From Flavobacteriaceae bacterium (GTDB lineage: Bacteria; Bacteroidota; Bacteroidia; Flavobacteriales; Flavobacteriaceae): 64,000 bases of DNA. Location of the stretch: contig JAKITQ010000005.1 in the NCBI GenBank assembly GCA_021647985.1, positions 1 through 64,000 on the forward strand. The letters run 5' to 3'. The notes under the pieces were generated by a model. The model did no database searches and was not told where the DNA came from. It was given only the letters and a program-made list of their open reading frames with translations. A program made the position numbers and the translations under genes. Every line of letters begins with the position of its first letter. The stretch's first letter is position 1. Positions 53,089 through 63,382 of the stretch are shown here, in pieces.

Positions 53089-56000
53089 TCAATTTAATTT
53101 AAAATTCAAATCATTTTCATGCAAAGCGTCAATCAATTCATTACAAATTTCAATTTTTGTTGATCTACTTGGCATTTCTAGTTTTAATTTTTCTTTGGCA
53201 TCAAAAACTACAAAATTCAAATTATGTTTCCCTTTATGATTTTTAATTACTTTCTCAATTTTATTAATCTTTTCCTCATTTAAAGTTTTAATATCCAAAT
53301 TAATCGTAATCTTTTTTGCCATTTTGCTCAATACATCTTGTAGCTGCTGAATAACTGTAATATAAATTCGCACATCGCCATTTTGCCATGGCCTGCGCAT
53401 AACAGTTTTTAAATATAAAAATGTATTCGGAATTAAATAATGTCGAAATTTTAAATAATCTTCATTGAATAATTTAAATTCATACGATTCTGTATAATCT
53501 TCAAAAACAAATAAACCCCAAGGTTTACCATTTTTTGTCACCCGATGTTGCACATCTGAAATAATTCCGGCGAAAGTCAATTCAACACCTTCTAATTTAT
53601 CTATATTTTGTAACATATCTATTTTACCATTACAAAAATATTTGATCTCCGTTTTAAAATCGTCCAAAGGATGTCCAGAAATATAAATTCCAATCATCTC
53701 TTTTTCTTTTGATAATTTCTCCATGACATTCCACGGTGGACAAGGCGGAATTATAGGTTCATCAAATTGTACCTCCGATGCTTCTCCAAACAAAGAAACT
53801 TGAGCTGAATTCTTACTTTCCTGAAATTTATTTCCAAAACGAATTGCTTTCTCTATAAAGGTTAGCCCTTTTTCATCTAAAGCATAATATTGTTCTCTTT
53901 GTGTATCTTGAAATGAGTCAAATCCACCAGCCAAAACCAAGCCGTCAAAAGCCCTCTTATTTGCCGCTCTTAAATCTACGCGTTTGGTTACATCAAAAAT
54001 AGATTTATAATCACCATTTTCTTTTCGTTCCTCAACAATGGCTTTTACAGCACTTCCACCCACACCTCTTATAGCTCCCATACCGAACCGAATTGCGCCT
54101 TTTTTATTTACCGAAAATTTATAAAATGATTCATTAATATCCGGACCTAAAACTTCAATTTCAGATCGCTTACACTCCTCCATAAAAAAGCTTACTTGCT
54201 TGATATCGTTCATATTATTACTCAAAACAGAAGCCATATATTCAGCAGGGTAATGCGCTTTTAAATAAGCTGTTTGATAAGCAATAAATGCATAACAGGT
54301 AGAATGTGATTTGTTAAAAGCATAGGCGGCAAATGCTTCCCAATCTTTCCAAATTTTCTCCAAAACATCTTCGGGGTGCCCATTCTTTTTACCACCTTCA
54401 ATAAAAAGGGGTTTTAATTTTTCAAGTAAAGCAAAGATCTTTTTACCCATTGCTTTACGCAACATATCGGCTTCACCTTTGGTAAAACCTGCTAACTTTT
54501 GCGACAAAAGCATCACTTGCTCTTGGTACACCGTGATACCATAGGTTTCTTTCAAATAGCCTTCCATGTCCGGAAGGTCATATTCTATATCTTCCCGCCC
54601 GTGTTTTCTATCAATAAACGAAGGTATATACTCCATTGGCCCTGGTCTATACAAGGCATTCATGGCAATAAGATCTGCAAATTCAGTTGGCTTTAAAGCC
54701 TTCATATGTTTTTGCATTCCTGCAGATTCATATTGAAATATTCCTACCGTTTCACCTCTTTGAAACAGGCCATACGTTTTTTCATCATCCAAAGGAAAAT
54801 CATCAGGAACCAATTCTACATCATGTAATGCTTTTACAATTTTAACCGTATCTTTAATGAGCGTTAACGTTTTTAAACCCAAAAAATCCATTTTCAATAA
54901 ACCGGCATCTTCTACAACACCATTATCGAATTGGGTAACATACATGTCGGTTCCTTTTGCGGTTGCCACCGGAACTAGATTTGTAATATCTTCAGGCGTA
55001 ATAATAACACCACAGGCATGCGTACCTGTATTTCTTACCGTACCTTCTAAGGCTCTTGCCTGATTGATGGTTTCAGCTTCTAAACCACTACTTTCTGCAA
55101 TTCCCTTTAAAATATTTACATTTTCAAGCTCTTCACTTCGCAGTCCTTTTACTTTGGCTTTACTCTTATCATCATCGCCAAAAATATTTTTTAATTTTAT
55201 TAATGGAATCAGTTTGGCAATTCTATCGGCATCCGGTAAGGGTAAATCTAAAACTCTCGCGGTATCTCTTATAGACGATTTTGCCGCCATAGTACCATAA
55301 GTTATGATTTGAGCTACTTGGCTTGCACCGTATTTATTGATAACATAATCAATAACTCGCTGTCTGCCTTCATCATCAAAATCAATATCAATATCGGGTA
55401 GAGAAACCCTATCTGGATTTAAAAAACGTTCAAATAGTAAATCGTATTTTATGGGGTCTATATTGGTAATTCCCAAACAATATGCAACGGCCGAACCTGC
55501 TGCGGAACCTCTACCAGGGCCTACTGAAACATCCATTTTTCGAGCTTCATTGATAAAATCTTCCACAATCAAAAAATAACCAGGATACCCTGTTTTTTCA
55601 ATAATCATCAACTCAAAATCAATACGTTCCTTGGTTTCTTCTGATAATTCTGGGTATCTACTTTTTGCACCTTCAAAGGTCAAGTATTTTAAATAAGCAT
55701 TCTCCCCTCTTTTACCACCATCTTTTTCATCTTCAGTAACATAAAATCTTTTTGGCATATCAAACTTAGGTAACAACACATCACGAGCCAATTGATATAT
55801 TTCTATTTTATCTACAATTTCTTGAATATTTATAATCGATTCAGGAATATTTTGAAATAGAGTTTTCATCTCATCCTGACTCTTAAAATAATATTCGTCA
55901 TTTGGCAAGCCATATCTAAAACCTCGTCCGCGTCCTTTAGGCGTATCTAATTTTTCACCATCTTTTACGCATAGTAAAATATCATGTGCTATAGAGTCTT

Positions 56001-57411
56001 TTTTATTTATATAAAAGGTATTGTTGGTAGCAATTAATTTAACATCATGTTTATTTGCGAAATTTATAATTACCTCATTAACATGTTGTTCATTTTCCTG
56101 TTGGTGGTCATTTAATTCTAAATAAAAATCTTCTCCAAATTCTTCTTTCCACCAAAGCAATGCATCTTCTGCTTGTTTTTCACCAATGTTTAATATTTTA
56201 TTTGGAATTTCTCCATTTATATTACCACTTAAAACAAGGATGCCTTCTTTATATTTCTTTACAAGGTCTTTATCAATTCTCGGTATATAATAAAAACCGT
56301 CAACATAGGCTATTGATGCCATTTTAGCCAAGTTATGATAGCCTTTTTTATTCTTTGCCAGTAAAACCATCTGATAACCATTGTCTTTAGTTGATTTGTC
56401 TAAATGGTTTTCACATATATTAAATTCACAACCAACAATAGGCTTTATAATATTGTCTTCATTGTTTTTGTTGTGATTTAAAATTTCTTTTACAAAAACA
56501 AAAGCTCCCATCATATTACCAGTATCGGTTAGAGCTACAGCGGGCATTTTATCTTTAATTGCAGCTTCTACCAAGTTGGCGACACTTGAAGTAGATTGTA
56601 ATATAGAGTATTGAGAATGGTTGTGTAAATGAACAAAATTCGCTTTTGCCAATACAGATTTGTTGGCGCTTCTAACCTCAACTACTGCATCTTGGGATTT
56701 CTTATCGCGTTCTTTTAATTTTTTACTTTCCTTTTTTAAATTTTTATGTTTTAAACCCAGTAAATTAACCTGACTCGAATTTTTTGATAAGTAATCTCTA
56801 AAATAAGTATCATTAACCTGTAATTCGCCTATTGTATAATTTTGAATTCTTATTAATTCTAAAAAACAACGTGAAGTAGCTTCAACATCAGCAGTTGCAT
56901 TGTGCGCCTCTGCAAAAGGCTGGTTAAATAATTTTTGATGTAATTCCGTTAAAGTTGGCAACTTAAATTTACCATATCTGCCTCCCGGAATTTGGCATAA
57001 AAGCGCTGTTTTTTCTGTACAGGTATCTAAAATTGGTAAGTTAATTAACTCCGTTGCTACATCCAATCTATGGAATTCACAACCCATAATATTCAAATCA
57101 AATTTGACATTCTGTCCAACTACAAATTTTGTTTTTGATAAGGCTTCATTGAATAAAACCAATGCCTCTACCAATGGTATTCCCTGTTTTTCGGCTAATT
57201 GCGTTGAAATACCGTGAATTTGCTCGGCATCATAGGGTATATTAAATTCTTCAGGTTTTATTAAAAAGTCTTGATTTTCAACAAGTAGACCCATATCATC
57301 ATGTAATTGCCAAGCAATTTGAATACATCTGGGCCAATTATCTGTATCAGTAATTGGTGCCTTCCAGTTTTTGGGTAAACCTGTAGTTTCTGTATCAAAA
57401 ATCAAATACAT
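53089..57411 (-). CDS. dnaE: DNA polymerase III alpha with N-terminal proofreading exonuclease
   Basis: The replicative polymerase, 1440 residues. Residues 1-190 are a DnaQ-like 3'-5' exonuclease (FDTETTGLP, GQNVKFDLN, HNATADVEAT), fused ahead of a PHP domain (FVHLHNHSQYSILQS, about 255-270). The polymerase active site lies near residue 680-700 (GPGRGSAAGSAVAYCLG and PDIDIDFDDEGRQRVIDY), and an OB-fold follows at about 1220-1300 (GVELTFAGIISDV). This fused form is standard in the family, so no separate dnaQ is needed for proofreading. Confidence 0.96.
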   Translation of the reverse strand: MYLIFDTETTGLPKNWKAPITDTDNWPRCIQIAWQLHDDMGLLVENQDFLIKPEEFNIPYDAEQIHGISTQLAEKQGIPLVEALVLFNEALSKTKFVVGQNVKFDLNIMGCEFHRLDVATELINLPILDTCTEKTALLCQIPGGRYGKFKLPTLTELHQKLFNQPFAEAHNATADVEATSRCFLELIRIQNYTIGELQVNDTYFRDYLSKNSSQVNLLGLKHKNLKKESKKLKERDKKSQDAVVEVRSANKSVLAKANFVHLHNHSQYSILQSTSSVANLVEAAIKDKMPAVALTDTGNMMGAFVFVKEILNHNKNNEDNIIKPIVGCEFNICENHLDKSTKDNGYQMVLLAKNKKGYHNLAKMASIAYVDGFYYIPRIDKDLVKKYKEGILVLSGNINGEIPNKILNIGEKQAEDALLWWKEEFGEDFYLELNDHQQENEQHVNEVIINFANKHDVKLIATNNTFYINKKDSIAHDILLCVKDGEKLDTPKGRGRGFRYGLPNDEYYFKSQDEMKTLFQNIPESIINIQEIVDKIEIYQLARDVLLPKFDMPKRFYVTEDEKDGGKRGENAYLKYLTFEGAKSRYPELSEETKERIDFELMIIEKTGYPGYFLIVEDFINEARKMDVSVGPGRGSAAGSAVAYCLGITNIDPIKYDLLFERFLNPDRVSLPDIDIDFDDEGRQRVIDYVINKYGASQVAQIITYGTMAAKSSIRDTARVLDLPLPDADRIAKLIPLIKLKNIFGDDDKSKAKVKGLRSEELENVNILKGIAESSGLEAETINQARALEGTVRNTGTHACGVIITPEDITNLVPVATAKGTDMYVTQFDNGVVEDAGLLKMDFLGLKTLTLIKDTVKIVKALHDVELVPDDFPLDDEKTYGLFQRGETVGIFQYESAGMQKHMKALKPTEFADLIAMNALYRPGPMEYIPSFIDRKHGREDIEYDLPDMEGYLKETYGITVYQEQVMLLSQKLAGFTKGEADMLRKAMGKKIFALLEKLKPLFIEGGKKNGHPEDVLEKIWKDWEAFAAYAFNKSHSTCYAFIAYQTAYLKAHYPAEYMASVLSNNMNDIKQVSFFMEECKRSEIEVLGPDINESFYKFSVNKKGAIRFGMGAIRGVGGSAVKAIVEERKENGDYKSIFDVTKRVDLRAANKRAFDGLVLAGGFDSFQDTQREQYYALDEKGLTFIEKAIRFGNKFQESKNSAQVSLFGEASEVQFDEPIIPPCPPWNVMEKLSKEKEMIGIYISGHPLDDFKTEIKYFCNGKIDMLQNIDKLEGVELTFAGIISDVQHRVTKNGKPWGLFVFEDYTESYEFKLFNEDYLKFRHYLIPNTFLYLKTVMRRPWQNGDVRIYITVIQQLQDVLSKMAKKITINLDIKTLNEEKINKIEKVIKNHKGKHNLNFVVFDAKEKLKLEMPSRSTKIEICNELIDALHENDLNFKLN

Positions 57412-57642
57412 GGAATAGACTTTATTTGAATAAAATTAAAAGTTTAAAAATAGGGAAATAGCTAGTTTAAATATGCTAACGGAAACTATTTTTATCAACA
57501 AAATGATTGGAATAAATCAAATACAAAAAATAGTTTTTTTATTTATTCTTACCCGATCAATAACTGGTATTAATCTAATGAAATCTGTAGGAACCATCTA
57601 AAAAAGAAAGTGATTTTAAAACTTATAAAGCGCTTTTAATAT

Positions 57643-58383
57643 CTAGCTTAATAACTCCCTAACCTTTTCAACATCTTCTGCAGTATCCACAGGCACAGAA
57701 ATATCTCTTGTGATTGCTACTTTTATTTTATTGCCATTTTCTAACCAGCGTAATTGTTCTAATTTTTCATGATTTTCCAAATTTGTTTGTGTCAAATTGG
57801 CGAATTCTTTTAAAGTATCTGGTGTAAATCCGTACATACCAACATGTTTATAAAATGTATGACCTTTACTCCAAACCTCTTTTTCTTCATCGCGAAGGGC
57901 AGGAATTACAGATCTACTAAAATATAAGGCATTATAATTTTTATCAAAAACTACAAAAACTCCTGAATTCAAATCTTCATTTTTTAAGGTAGGGATAACC
58001 AAGGTAGCCATTTTAGTTTCTGGAGATTCAAAACAAAATACCAATGCTTTTATTTGCTTAGGTGCTAATAAAGGTTCGTCTCCCTGAATATTTAAAATAA
58101 CATCAAATTTAATATCGAATTGTCTTTTAAAAATTTCATAGGCTTCTAAACATCTATTAGTACCTGTTGTATGATTTGGGGAAGTCATTACTACATTGCC
58201 ACCAAATTTTTTAACAGCATTTTCAATCCGCACATCATCGGTAGCGATCAAAACATGTTCCAAGGCCTTATTTGCTTGTTCATAAACTCTTTGAATCATA
58301 GTTTTTCCACATAAATCTACCAAAGGTTTTCCTTCTAACCTTACTGAAGCAAATCGCGCCGGAATAATTCCTAAAATATTCAT
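57643..58383 (-). CDS. kdsB: 3-deoxy-manno-octulosonate cytidylyltransferase
   Basis: Activates KDO for lipopolysaccharide core synthesis as CMP-KDO. The 246 residues start MNILGIIPARFASVRLEGKP and have VLIATDD, MTSPNHTTGTNRC, ILNIQGDEPLLAP, FKHVGMYGFTPD and the C-terminal SVPVDTAEDVEKVR. The start used is the ATG at 58383, because the upstream 41 codons match no KdsB start. Confidence 0.95.
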   Translation of the reverse strand: MNILGIIPARFASVRLEGKPLVDLCGKTMIQRVYEQANKALEHVLIATDDVRIENAVKKFGGNVVMTSPNHTTGTNRCLEAYEIFKRQFDIKFDVILNIQGDEPLLAPKQIKALVFCFESPETKMATLVIPTLKNEDLNSGVFVVFDKNYNALYFSRSVIPALRDEEKEVWSKGHTFYKHVGMYGFTPDTLKEFANLTQTNLENHEKLEQLRWLENGNKIKVAITRDISVPVDTAEDVEKVRELLS

Positions 58384-58528
58384 TCTATTTCTTTTATTTA
58401 ATGGCAAAGATAAATGTTTTATTAGCTTGATTTGTATATCAATAATAAGATTTTTTCTTTCGAATACCTTTCTGAAATAATTACAAAACAAATTTTCGAT
58501 AAACAACTTACAATCAAAAAAATATTAC

Positions 58529-58607
58529 TAATTTTGCGCCCTACTTCGAGAAAGTAGAATTTATATTAATTATAACTTAGGTCGAGTACCTAAAAATTTA
58601 AACAATT
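58529..58607 (+). promoter_or_regulatory. rpsP promoter and structured leader
   Basis: A -7 box TAATTTTG (58529-58536) precedes a leader with two consecutive 17-nt hairpins: CTACTTCGAGAAAGTAG (58541-58557) and TTAGGTCGAGTACCTAA (58577-58593). Each has a six-pair stem and a loop that begins CGAG. The matching loops suggest a protein-binding leader, perhaps for S16 autoregulation; a Flavobacteria-type S16 leader has been described, but I could not compare with it. Confidence 0.6.
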
Positions 58608-59189
58608 ATGTCAGTAAAAATTAGATTACAAAGACACGGACGAAAAGGTAAGCCATTTTATTGGGTGGTTGCTGCTGATGCTCGTTCAAAACGTGATGGT
58701 AGATCATTAGAAAAAATAGGAACTTACAATCCTAACACCAACCCCGCAACTATTGAATTGGATGTTGATGCTGCGGTAAAATGGTTACAAAATGGTGCAC
58801 AACCAACAGATACAGCGAGAGCTATTTTATCTTACAAAGGTGCATTACTTAAAAATCATTTGGCAGGTGGTGTTAAAAAAGGTGCTTTAACTGAAGAACA
58901 AGCGGATGCAAAATTCCAAACTTGGTTAGATGAAAAAAATACAAAAGTTTCTGAAAGAGAAAATACACTAGCAAAAGCGCAAGAAGAAGTTGATACTAAA
59001 GCATTTGAAGCTGAAAAAGAAGTAAATGCTAAACGTAAATCTGCCGCTAATGAAGCTGAAAATGAAGCGATTAAAGCTGCTGCCGATGCAAAAGCTGCTA
59101 AGGAAGCTGCAAATGCTCCTGAAGTAGTTGAAGAAGCTCCTCAAACCATTGAAGGTGCTGCAGAAGAAGCTAAAGAAGAAGGAAAATAA
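58608..59189 (+). CDS. rpsP: 30S ribosomal protein S16 with acidic/alanine tail
   Basis: The ribosomal core (residues 1-80: KIRLQRHGRKGKPFYWVVAADAR, IEKIGTYNPN-like segment) is normal for bS16. The usual length is about 80-90 residues; here a tail of some 100 residues continues with Ala, Glu and Lys repeats (TKAFEAEKEVNAKRKSAANEAENEAIKAAADAKAAK) that would form a long helix or stay flexible. Such tails are common in Bacteroidota S16. rimM follows after the terminator. Confidence 0.96.
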   Translation: MSVKIRLQRHGRKGKPFYWVVAADARSKRDGRSLEKIGTYNPNTNPATIELDVDAAVKWLQNGAQPTDTARAILSYKGALLKNHLAGGVKKGALTEEQADAKFQTWLDEKNTKVSERENTLAKAQEEVDTKAFEAEKEVNAKRKSAANEAENEAIKAAADAKAAKEAANAPEVVEEAPQTIEGAAEEAKEEGK

Positions 59190-59213
59190 TAAATCTATTT
59201 TCTATAAAAATCG

Positions 59214-59244
59214 AAAACCTGATATTTATTTATCAGGTTTTTTT
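59214..59244 (+). terminator. intrinsic terminator after rpsP
   Basis: AAAACCTGATA and TATCAGGTTTT form a stem of 11 pairs with a short loop, then a T-run, 25 bp after the rpsP stop. Confidence 0.9.
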
Positions 59245-59313
59245 GTTTTGAAATCCTATTAATAGAGGTGCCCTTAAGCATAAATTTACAAACTATTTTA
59301 ACACATATGTACC

Positions 59314-59841
59314 ATGCAAAAAAAAGAATGTTTTTACCTAGGTAAAATTGTTAAAAAATATAGCTTTAAAGGCGAAGTTATTCTTAAATTAGATACAGAC
59401 GAACCTGCTATTTATGAGAATCTGGATGCCGTGTTTTTAGATTTGGGAAAAAAATTATTACCCTTTTTTATAGAGAATAGCTTATTGCAAAAAGGCAATC
59501 AATTGCGTATAAGGTTTGAAGATGTTAAAAACGAAGAGGATGCAGATGCCATATTAAAAACAGACGTTTACTTACCCTTAAATTTACTGCCAAAATTGAA
59601 AGGTGATCAATTTTATTTTCATGAAATTATTGGGTTCATGTTAAAAGATGTTAATTATGGTGAAGTAGGAATAATTACCTCTATTAACGATAAAACAGCC
59701 CAGGATTTGTTTGTAATAGAAAAAGAAAATTCTGAAATTTTAATACCAATGATAGATGATTTTATTAAAAAAATAGATCGGAAAAATAAAATAGTTCTGG
59801 TAAAAACTCCCGAAGGATTGATTGAAATGAATAATGACTAG
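59314..59841 (+). CDS. rimM: 16S rRNA processing protein RimM
   Basis: Assembly factor for the 30S head, 175 residues. It opens with FYLGKIVKKYSFKGEVILK, the RimM N-terminal domain, and has the PRC-barrel (EIIGFMLKD to LIPMIDDFIKKIDRKNKIVLVKTPEGLIEM). It follows rpsP as in many bacteria, with a terminator between them. Confidence 0.94.
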   Translation: MQKKECFYLGKIVKKYSFKGEVILKLDTDEPAIYENLDAVFLDLGKKLLPFFIENSLLQKGNQLRIRFEDVKNEEDADAILKTDVYLPLNLLPKLKGDQFYFHEIIGFMLKDVNYGEVGIITSINDKTAQDLFVIEKENSEILIPMIDDFIKKIDRKNKIVLVKTPEGLIEMNND

Positions 59842-59880
59842 GTGATGGGTATGAGGTAGCAGGTACATATTAAATAAATT

Positions 59881-60597
59881 ATGAGCAACAAACCATTTCA
59901 ATTTAAAGAATTTAGTGTCAACCAAAATAAAACTGCCATGAAAGTGGGTACAGATGGTGTTTTACTAGGCGCATGGGTTACTATTGCAAATGATGTGACA
60001 TCAGTTTTAGATATTGGTACAGGAACCGGACTTATTGCTTTACAAGTAGCACAAAAAAGTGATTGTAAAATTATTGACGCTGTAGAAATTGAACCTGATG
60101 CTTATGAACAAGCTGTAGAAAATTTTGAAAATTCACCTTGGGCTAATCGCCTATTTTGCTATCATGCGTCTATACAGGAATTTGCAAATGAAATGGATGA
60201 AAAATATGATTTGATTATATCCAATCCACCATATTTTAATGATACCTATAAAAAATTAGAATCGAAACGTGCAAAGGCTAGGCATACTAAAACTTTGTCT
60301 TTTGAAGAATTACTTTCCGCGACAGCGAATTTATTAACACCAAATGGAACTTGCGCTTTTGTTTTACCAATTCATGAAGAAGAAAAATTCTTAATACTAG
60401 CTGAAAAGTTAAATTTGCACCCCAACAGCATTTTACGGGTAAAAGGCAATAAAGAATCTCCTTTAAAAAGAATTCTTATACAATTGGGGTTTAAAAAAAC
60501 CTTCCCAAATATGGATACCCTAATTATTGAAATTGAGCGTCATATTTACACTGAAGAATATAAAAACTTAGTGAGAGAATTCTATTTAAATCTTTAA
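59881..60597 (+). CDS. tRNA1(Val) A37 N6-methyltransferase TrmN6
   Basis: A 238-residue class I methyltransferase. SAM motif: LDIGTGTGLIALQVAQ (about 40-55). The catalytic motif IISNPPYFNDTYKK has the NPPY signature of N6-adenine methylases. The N-terminal KFSVNQNK-like part (FKEFSVNQNKTAMKVGTDGVLLGAW) is diagnostic of TrmN6/YfiC. It converges on the bile-acid symporter gene with a 12-bp overlap. Confidence 0.92.
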   Translation: MSNKPFQFKEFSVNQNKTAMKVGTDGVLLGAWVTIANDVTSVLDIGTGTGLIALQVAQKSDCKIIDAVEIEPDAYEQAVENFENSPWANRLFCYHASIQEFANEMDEKYDLIISNPPYFNDTYKKLESKRAKARHTKTLSFEELLSATANLLTPNGTCAFVLPIHEEEKFLILAEKLNLHPNSILRVKGNKESPLKRILIQLGFKKTFPNMDTLIIEIERHIYTEEYKNLVREFYLNL

Positions 60598-61464
60598 GGT
60601 GGGTTCTTCCATAACACCAAGGGGTTTTCGAAGAAAAATAATAATTGCACTAGTAAAAAACATCAACAAACCATAAACCGCAGGTACTATAGAATATTCG
60701 GCATTATTTAAAGCAATTGTCGCTAAGGTTATTGCCAATGTACCATTTTGAACCCCTGCTTCAATCGAAATACTGATTGCCTGAGGTCTTGTTAACTTAA
60801 ACAACATAGCCAATAAAAACCCGATTACCATAGTACTAACATTTAATATAATGGATGGCAAACCAGCTTCTCCCAGGTATGAAAAAAATACATCTTTTAT
60901 ACTAAAAATAACGCCAATTATTACCAAAATAAAAATTATTGCCGAAGCTTTTTTTACAGGTTTTTCCATTCGTTCTGCAAATTGCTGAAAGTTAGATTTT
61001 ATCAACATTCCTATACTTACTGGTATGATAACAATAACCATTAACTGTGTTATCATCGTAATCGAATCTACGGTAACTACTTGACTTTCATTTAAAAACT
61101 CTAGCAATGCAAATTGAACTATTATAGGTATTGTAATAATAGATAGGATACTGCTTATTGCTGTAAGAGAAACCGAAAGTGCTAAATCTCCTTTAGCCAA
61201 ATGTGTTAATAAATTTGATGTTGCACCGCCCGGGCAAGCTGACAATAGCATAATTCCAATAGCAATGGTTGGCGATAAATCTAATCCCGTTGCAATCAAA
61301 TATCCTATCAAAGGCAATACTAATATCTGACATACCAGTCCGACTATAACAGCTTTGGGATAAGTAACAACACGTTTAAAGTCATTTATTGTTAACGACA
61401 AGCCCATTCCAAACATGATAATTATTAAAGAAAGTGCTAGAACAATTCCGGTTACTGAAGTCAT
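60586..61464 (-). CDS. bile acid:sodium symporter family protein
   Basis: A 292-residue BASS/SLC10-type transporter with nine to ten helices. Family marks are LSACPGGATSNLLTHLAKGDLALSVSLTA (the crossover region with the Na-binding Thr/Asn) and EAGVQNGTLAITLA. It may carry organic anions such as pyruvate or pantoate; the substrate cannot be read. Confidence 0.9.
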   Translation of the reverse strand: MTSVTGIVLALSLIIIMFGMGLSLTINDFKRVVTYPKAVIVGLVCQILVLPLIGYLIATGLDLSPTIAIGIMLLSACPGGATSNLLTHLAKGDLALSVSLTAISSILSIITIPIIVQFALLEFLNESQVVTVDSITMITQLMVIVIIPVSIGMLIKSNFQQFAERMEKPVKKASAIIFILVIIGVIFSIKDVFFSYLGEAGLPSIILNVSTMVIGFLLAMLFKLTRPQAISISIEAGVQNGTLAITLATIALNNAEYSIVPAVYGLLMFFTSAIIIFLRKPLGVMEEPTLKI

Positions 61465-61853
61465 AGATATAGATTAAAATAGTTAGTATGTTGCCGAAGA
61501 TAGTAAAAAATATTTTTAAGCCTTTTTCACAATAAATGAATTGTTTAAAATTCAAAATAATCTCCTATCTCAACCCTTCATGTAATTTTGAGTTATGCAT
61601 GTTGAACCTGCCTCACCGGCCAATGTCAATAAGTTAAGCTTTTTTGTTCTTCCCCTTACCTTAAAGGGAGTCAAAAAAGGTAAGCATTCAATGATTTTCC
61701 CCTTTAGGGTTAGGGTAAAAAATCATTGAATGAGAATTTGGATTCCTTAACTTTTTTAACATTGGCCTTTGGGGTATACTGGTACGACTTTTTATAAAAT
61801 TTCTAGCTTGAACCTAGAGCCTGCCGTCAGGAAGAGAGTTTTTATTCACTAAA
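61465..61853. other. gene-free stretch between symporter and saccharopine dehydrogenase genes
   Basis: About 390 bp. Apart from the nested inverted repeat at 61618-61767 and a CCTGCCGTCAGG palindrome near 61820, I see no gene. A clear terminator is not evident. Confidence 0.6.
61618..61767. repeat. nested inverted-repeat element, 150 bp
   Basis: Outer arms GGCCAATGTCAATAAG and the complementary end at 61745-61767 (ACATTGGCC with two or three mismatches) enclose inner perfect arms CATTCAATGATTTT (61685-61698) and AAAATCATTGAATG (61719-61732). A CTTACC/GGTAAG pair lies to the left of these. A long cruciform or hairpin RNA is possible. The surroundings to either side contain TTGAACCT...CCTGCC words twice. 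Confidence 0.6.
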
Positions 61854-63224
61854 TTAAGCCCCTAAATTAAAAGGATTGTACCCTAAATATTCTACCTCTT
61901 TTTCATTAAAGCGAACACCGTACGATTCCAATTCTTTTAATATAGGCTCATACACTTCTTTTGTAATTGGTAATTGTACACCCGGGCTTGTAATTTCTTT
62001 ATTCAAAATTTTCAAAGTTGCAATTGCAACAGGCAACCCAACTGTTTTTGCCATAGCGGTATACACCTGATCATCTCCAATAACAACCATATTAGATTCA
62101 ATTTGTTTTTTCTTACCGTTTAACTCGTAACCAAATTTATGATACATTACAATCATATCTTTATCTTCTTCTTCAAGGCTCCAACTATCCATTAATATTT
62201 TTTGTAATATCTGTGCAGGTGTAGCATCTTTTAAGGTTACTTTTTTTGATTTACTAAATAAATCTAATTCCATTAACTTATCCCATAAAATATCATCTTG
62301 ATCGATATTTAAATAGTGACGTAATTTTAATTCTACAGAATCTGATGGACTATAAGCTAAAAAGGAGTTAATAAAATCACGATAGGTCATATTTTCTGAA
62401 CCTTCCATAACATAGCTATCATCGGTCATGCCTAGTTGAACAAAAACATTCCATGCACGAGAAAACCCAACCCTTCTTATTGTACCTCGATATAATGTAA
62501 GTACATCTTCTAATCCATAAATCTCTCTGTAGCTTAAAGAATCTCTGTTTGCCAGAGCCTCAAATTTACCAAAACCTTTTACCTCTAAGAATTCTGTTCT
62601 TCTAAATAATTTATGATAGGGAATGTATTTGTATTTCCCTTCTTGTATAAATTTTGCAACACCTCCTTGTCCTGCGACAACAACATTTCTTGGGTTCCAG
62701 GTGAACTTATAATTCCATAAATTATTATCACTTTCAGGGGCGACTAAACCTCCTGTAAAAGATTCAAATAAAATCACTTTACCACCTTTGTCTTTTATGG
62801 CATCTATAACCTGCATAGCACTCATATGATCAACTCCCGGATCTAGCCCTATTTCATTCATAAAAACTAGCCCCTTAGATCTAACTTCTTTGTCTAAGGC
62901 TTTTAATTCATCAGAAATATAGGAAGCCGTTACAAGGCTTTTACCATAAAAAACACAATCTTTAGCAACATCAATATGAAACCTTGCGGGTAACATAGAA
63001 ATTACGATATCCGCATTTTGAATGATCTTTTTCCTATCTAATTCATTAAAAATATCAAGCTCCAACACTTTACTATTTGGATGATTTTGAGCTAATTTAA
63101 TACAATTATCTAGAGATATATCAGCAATTATTACTTGTATTTTTTCTTCAACCGATTTATCGAGTAAATACTTTACTAAGGATGATGCTGATCTTCCTGC
63201 GCCAATAATTAATATCTTTCTCAT
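61854..63224 (-). CDS. saccharopine dehydrogenase (C-terminal-domain type)
   Basis: A 456-residue enzyme with N-terminal NAD(P) fold ILIIGAGRSASSLVKYLLDKS and VISMLPARFHIDVAKDC, then MNEIGLDPGVDHMSAM, the substrate-binding region. It would split or form saccharopine in lysine metabolism. Lysine degradation is the usual role in Bacteroidota, but a carboxyspermidine-like activity is also possible. No lysine pathway neighbours are visible. Confidence 0.88.
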   Translation of the reverse strand: MRKILIIGAGRSASSLVKYLLDKSVEEKIQVIIADISLDNCIKLAQNHPNSKVLELDIFNELDRKKIIQNADIVISMLPARFHIDVAKDCVFYGKSLVTASYISDELKALDKEVRSKGLVFMNEIGLDPGVDHMSAMQVIDAIKDKGGKVILFESFTGGLVAPESDNNLWNYKFTWNPRNVVVAGQGGVAKFIQEGKYKYIPYHKLFRRTEFLEVKGFGKFEALANRDSLSYREIYGLEDVLTLYRGTIRRVGFSRAWNVFVQLGMTDDSYVMEGSENMTYRDFINSFLAYSPSDSVELKLRHYLNIDQDDILWDKLMELDLFSKSKKVTLKDATPAQILQKILMDSWSLEEEDKDMIVMYHKFGYELNGKKKQIESNMVVIGDDQVYTAMAKTVGLPVAIATLKILNKEITSPGVQLPITKEVYEPILKELESYGVRFNEKEVEYLGYNPFNLGA

Positions 63225-63382
63225 TCTAATTTATTCTTGTAATTTTGGATTCAAATTTAAATATTTCATATCAATAAAAGTATATAATGCCATTTTTTTG
63301 CTTAATTTATTATCAACAAATATTGACATCCTTTATTATTGAGTATTTTACTGTATTCATTTAATCAAAAACAATTAAAATT

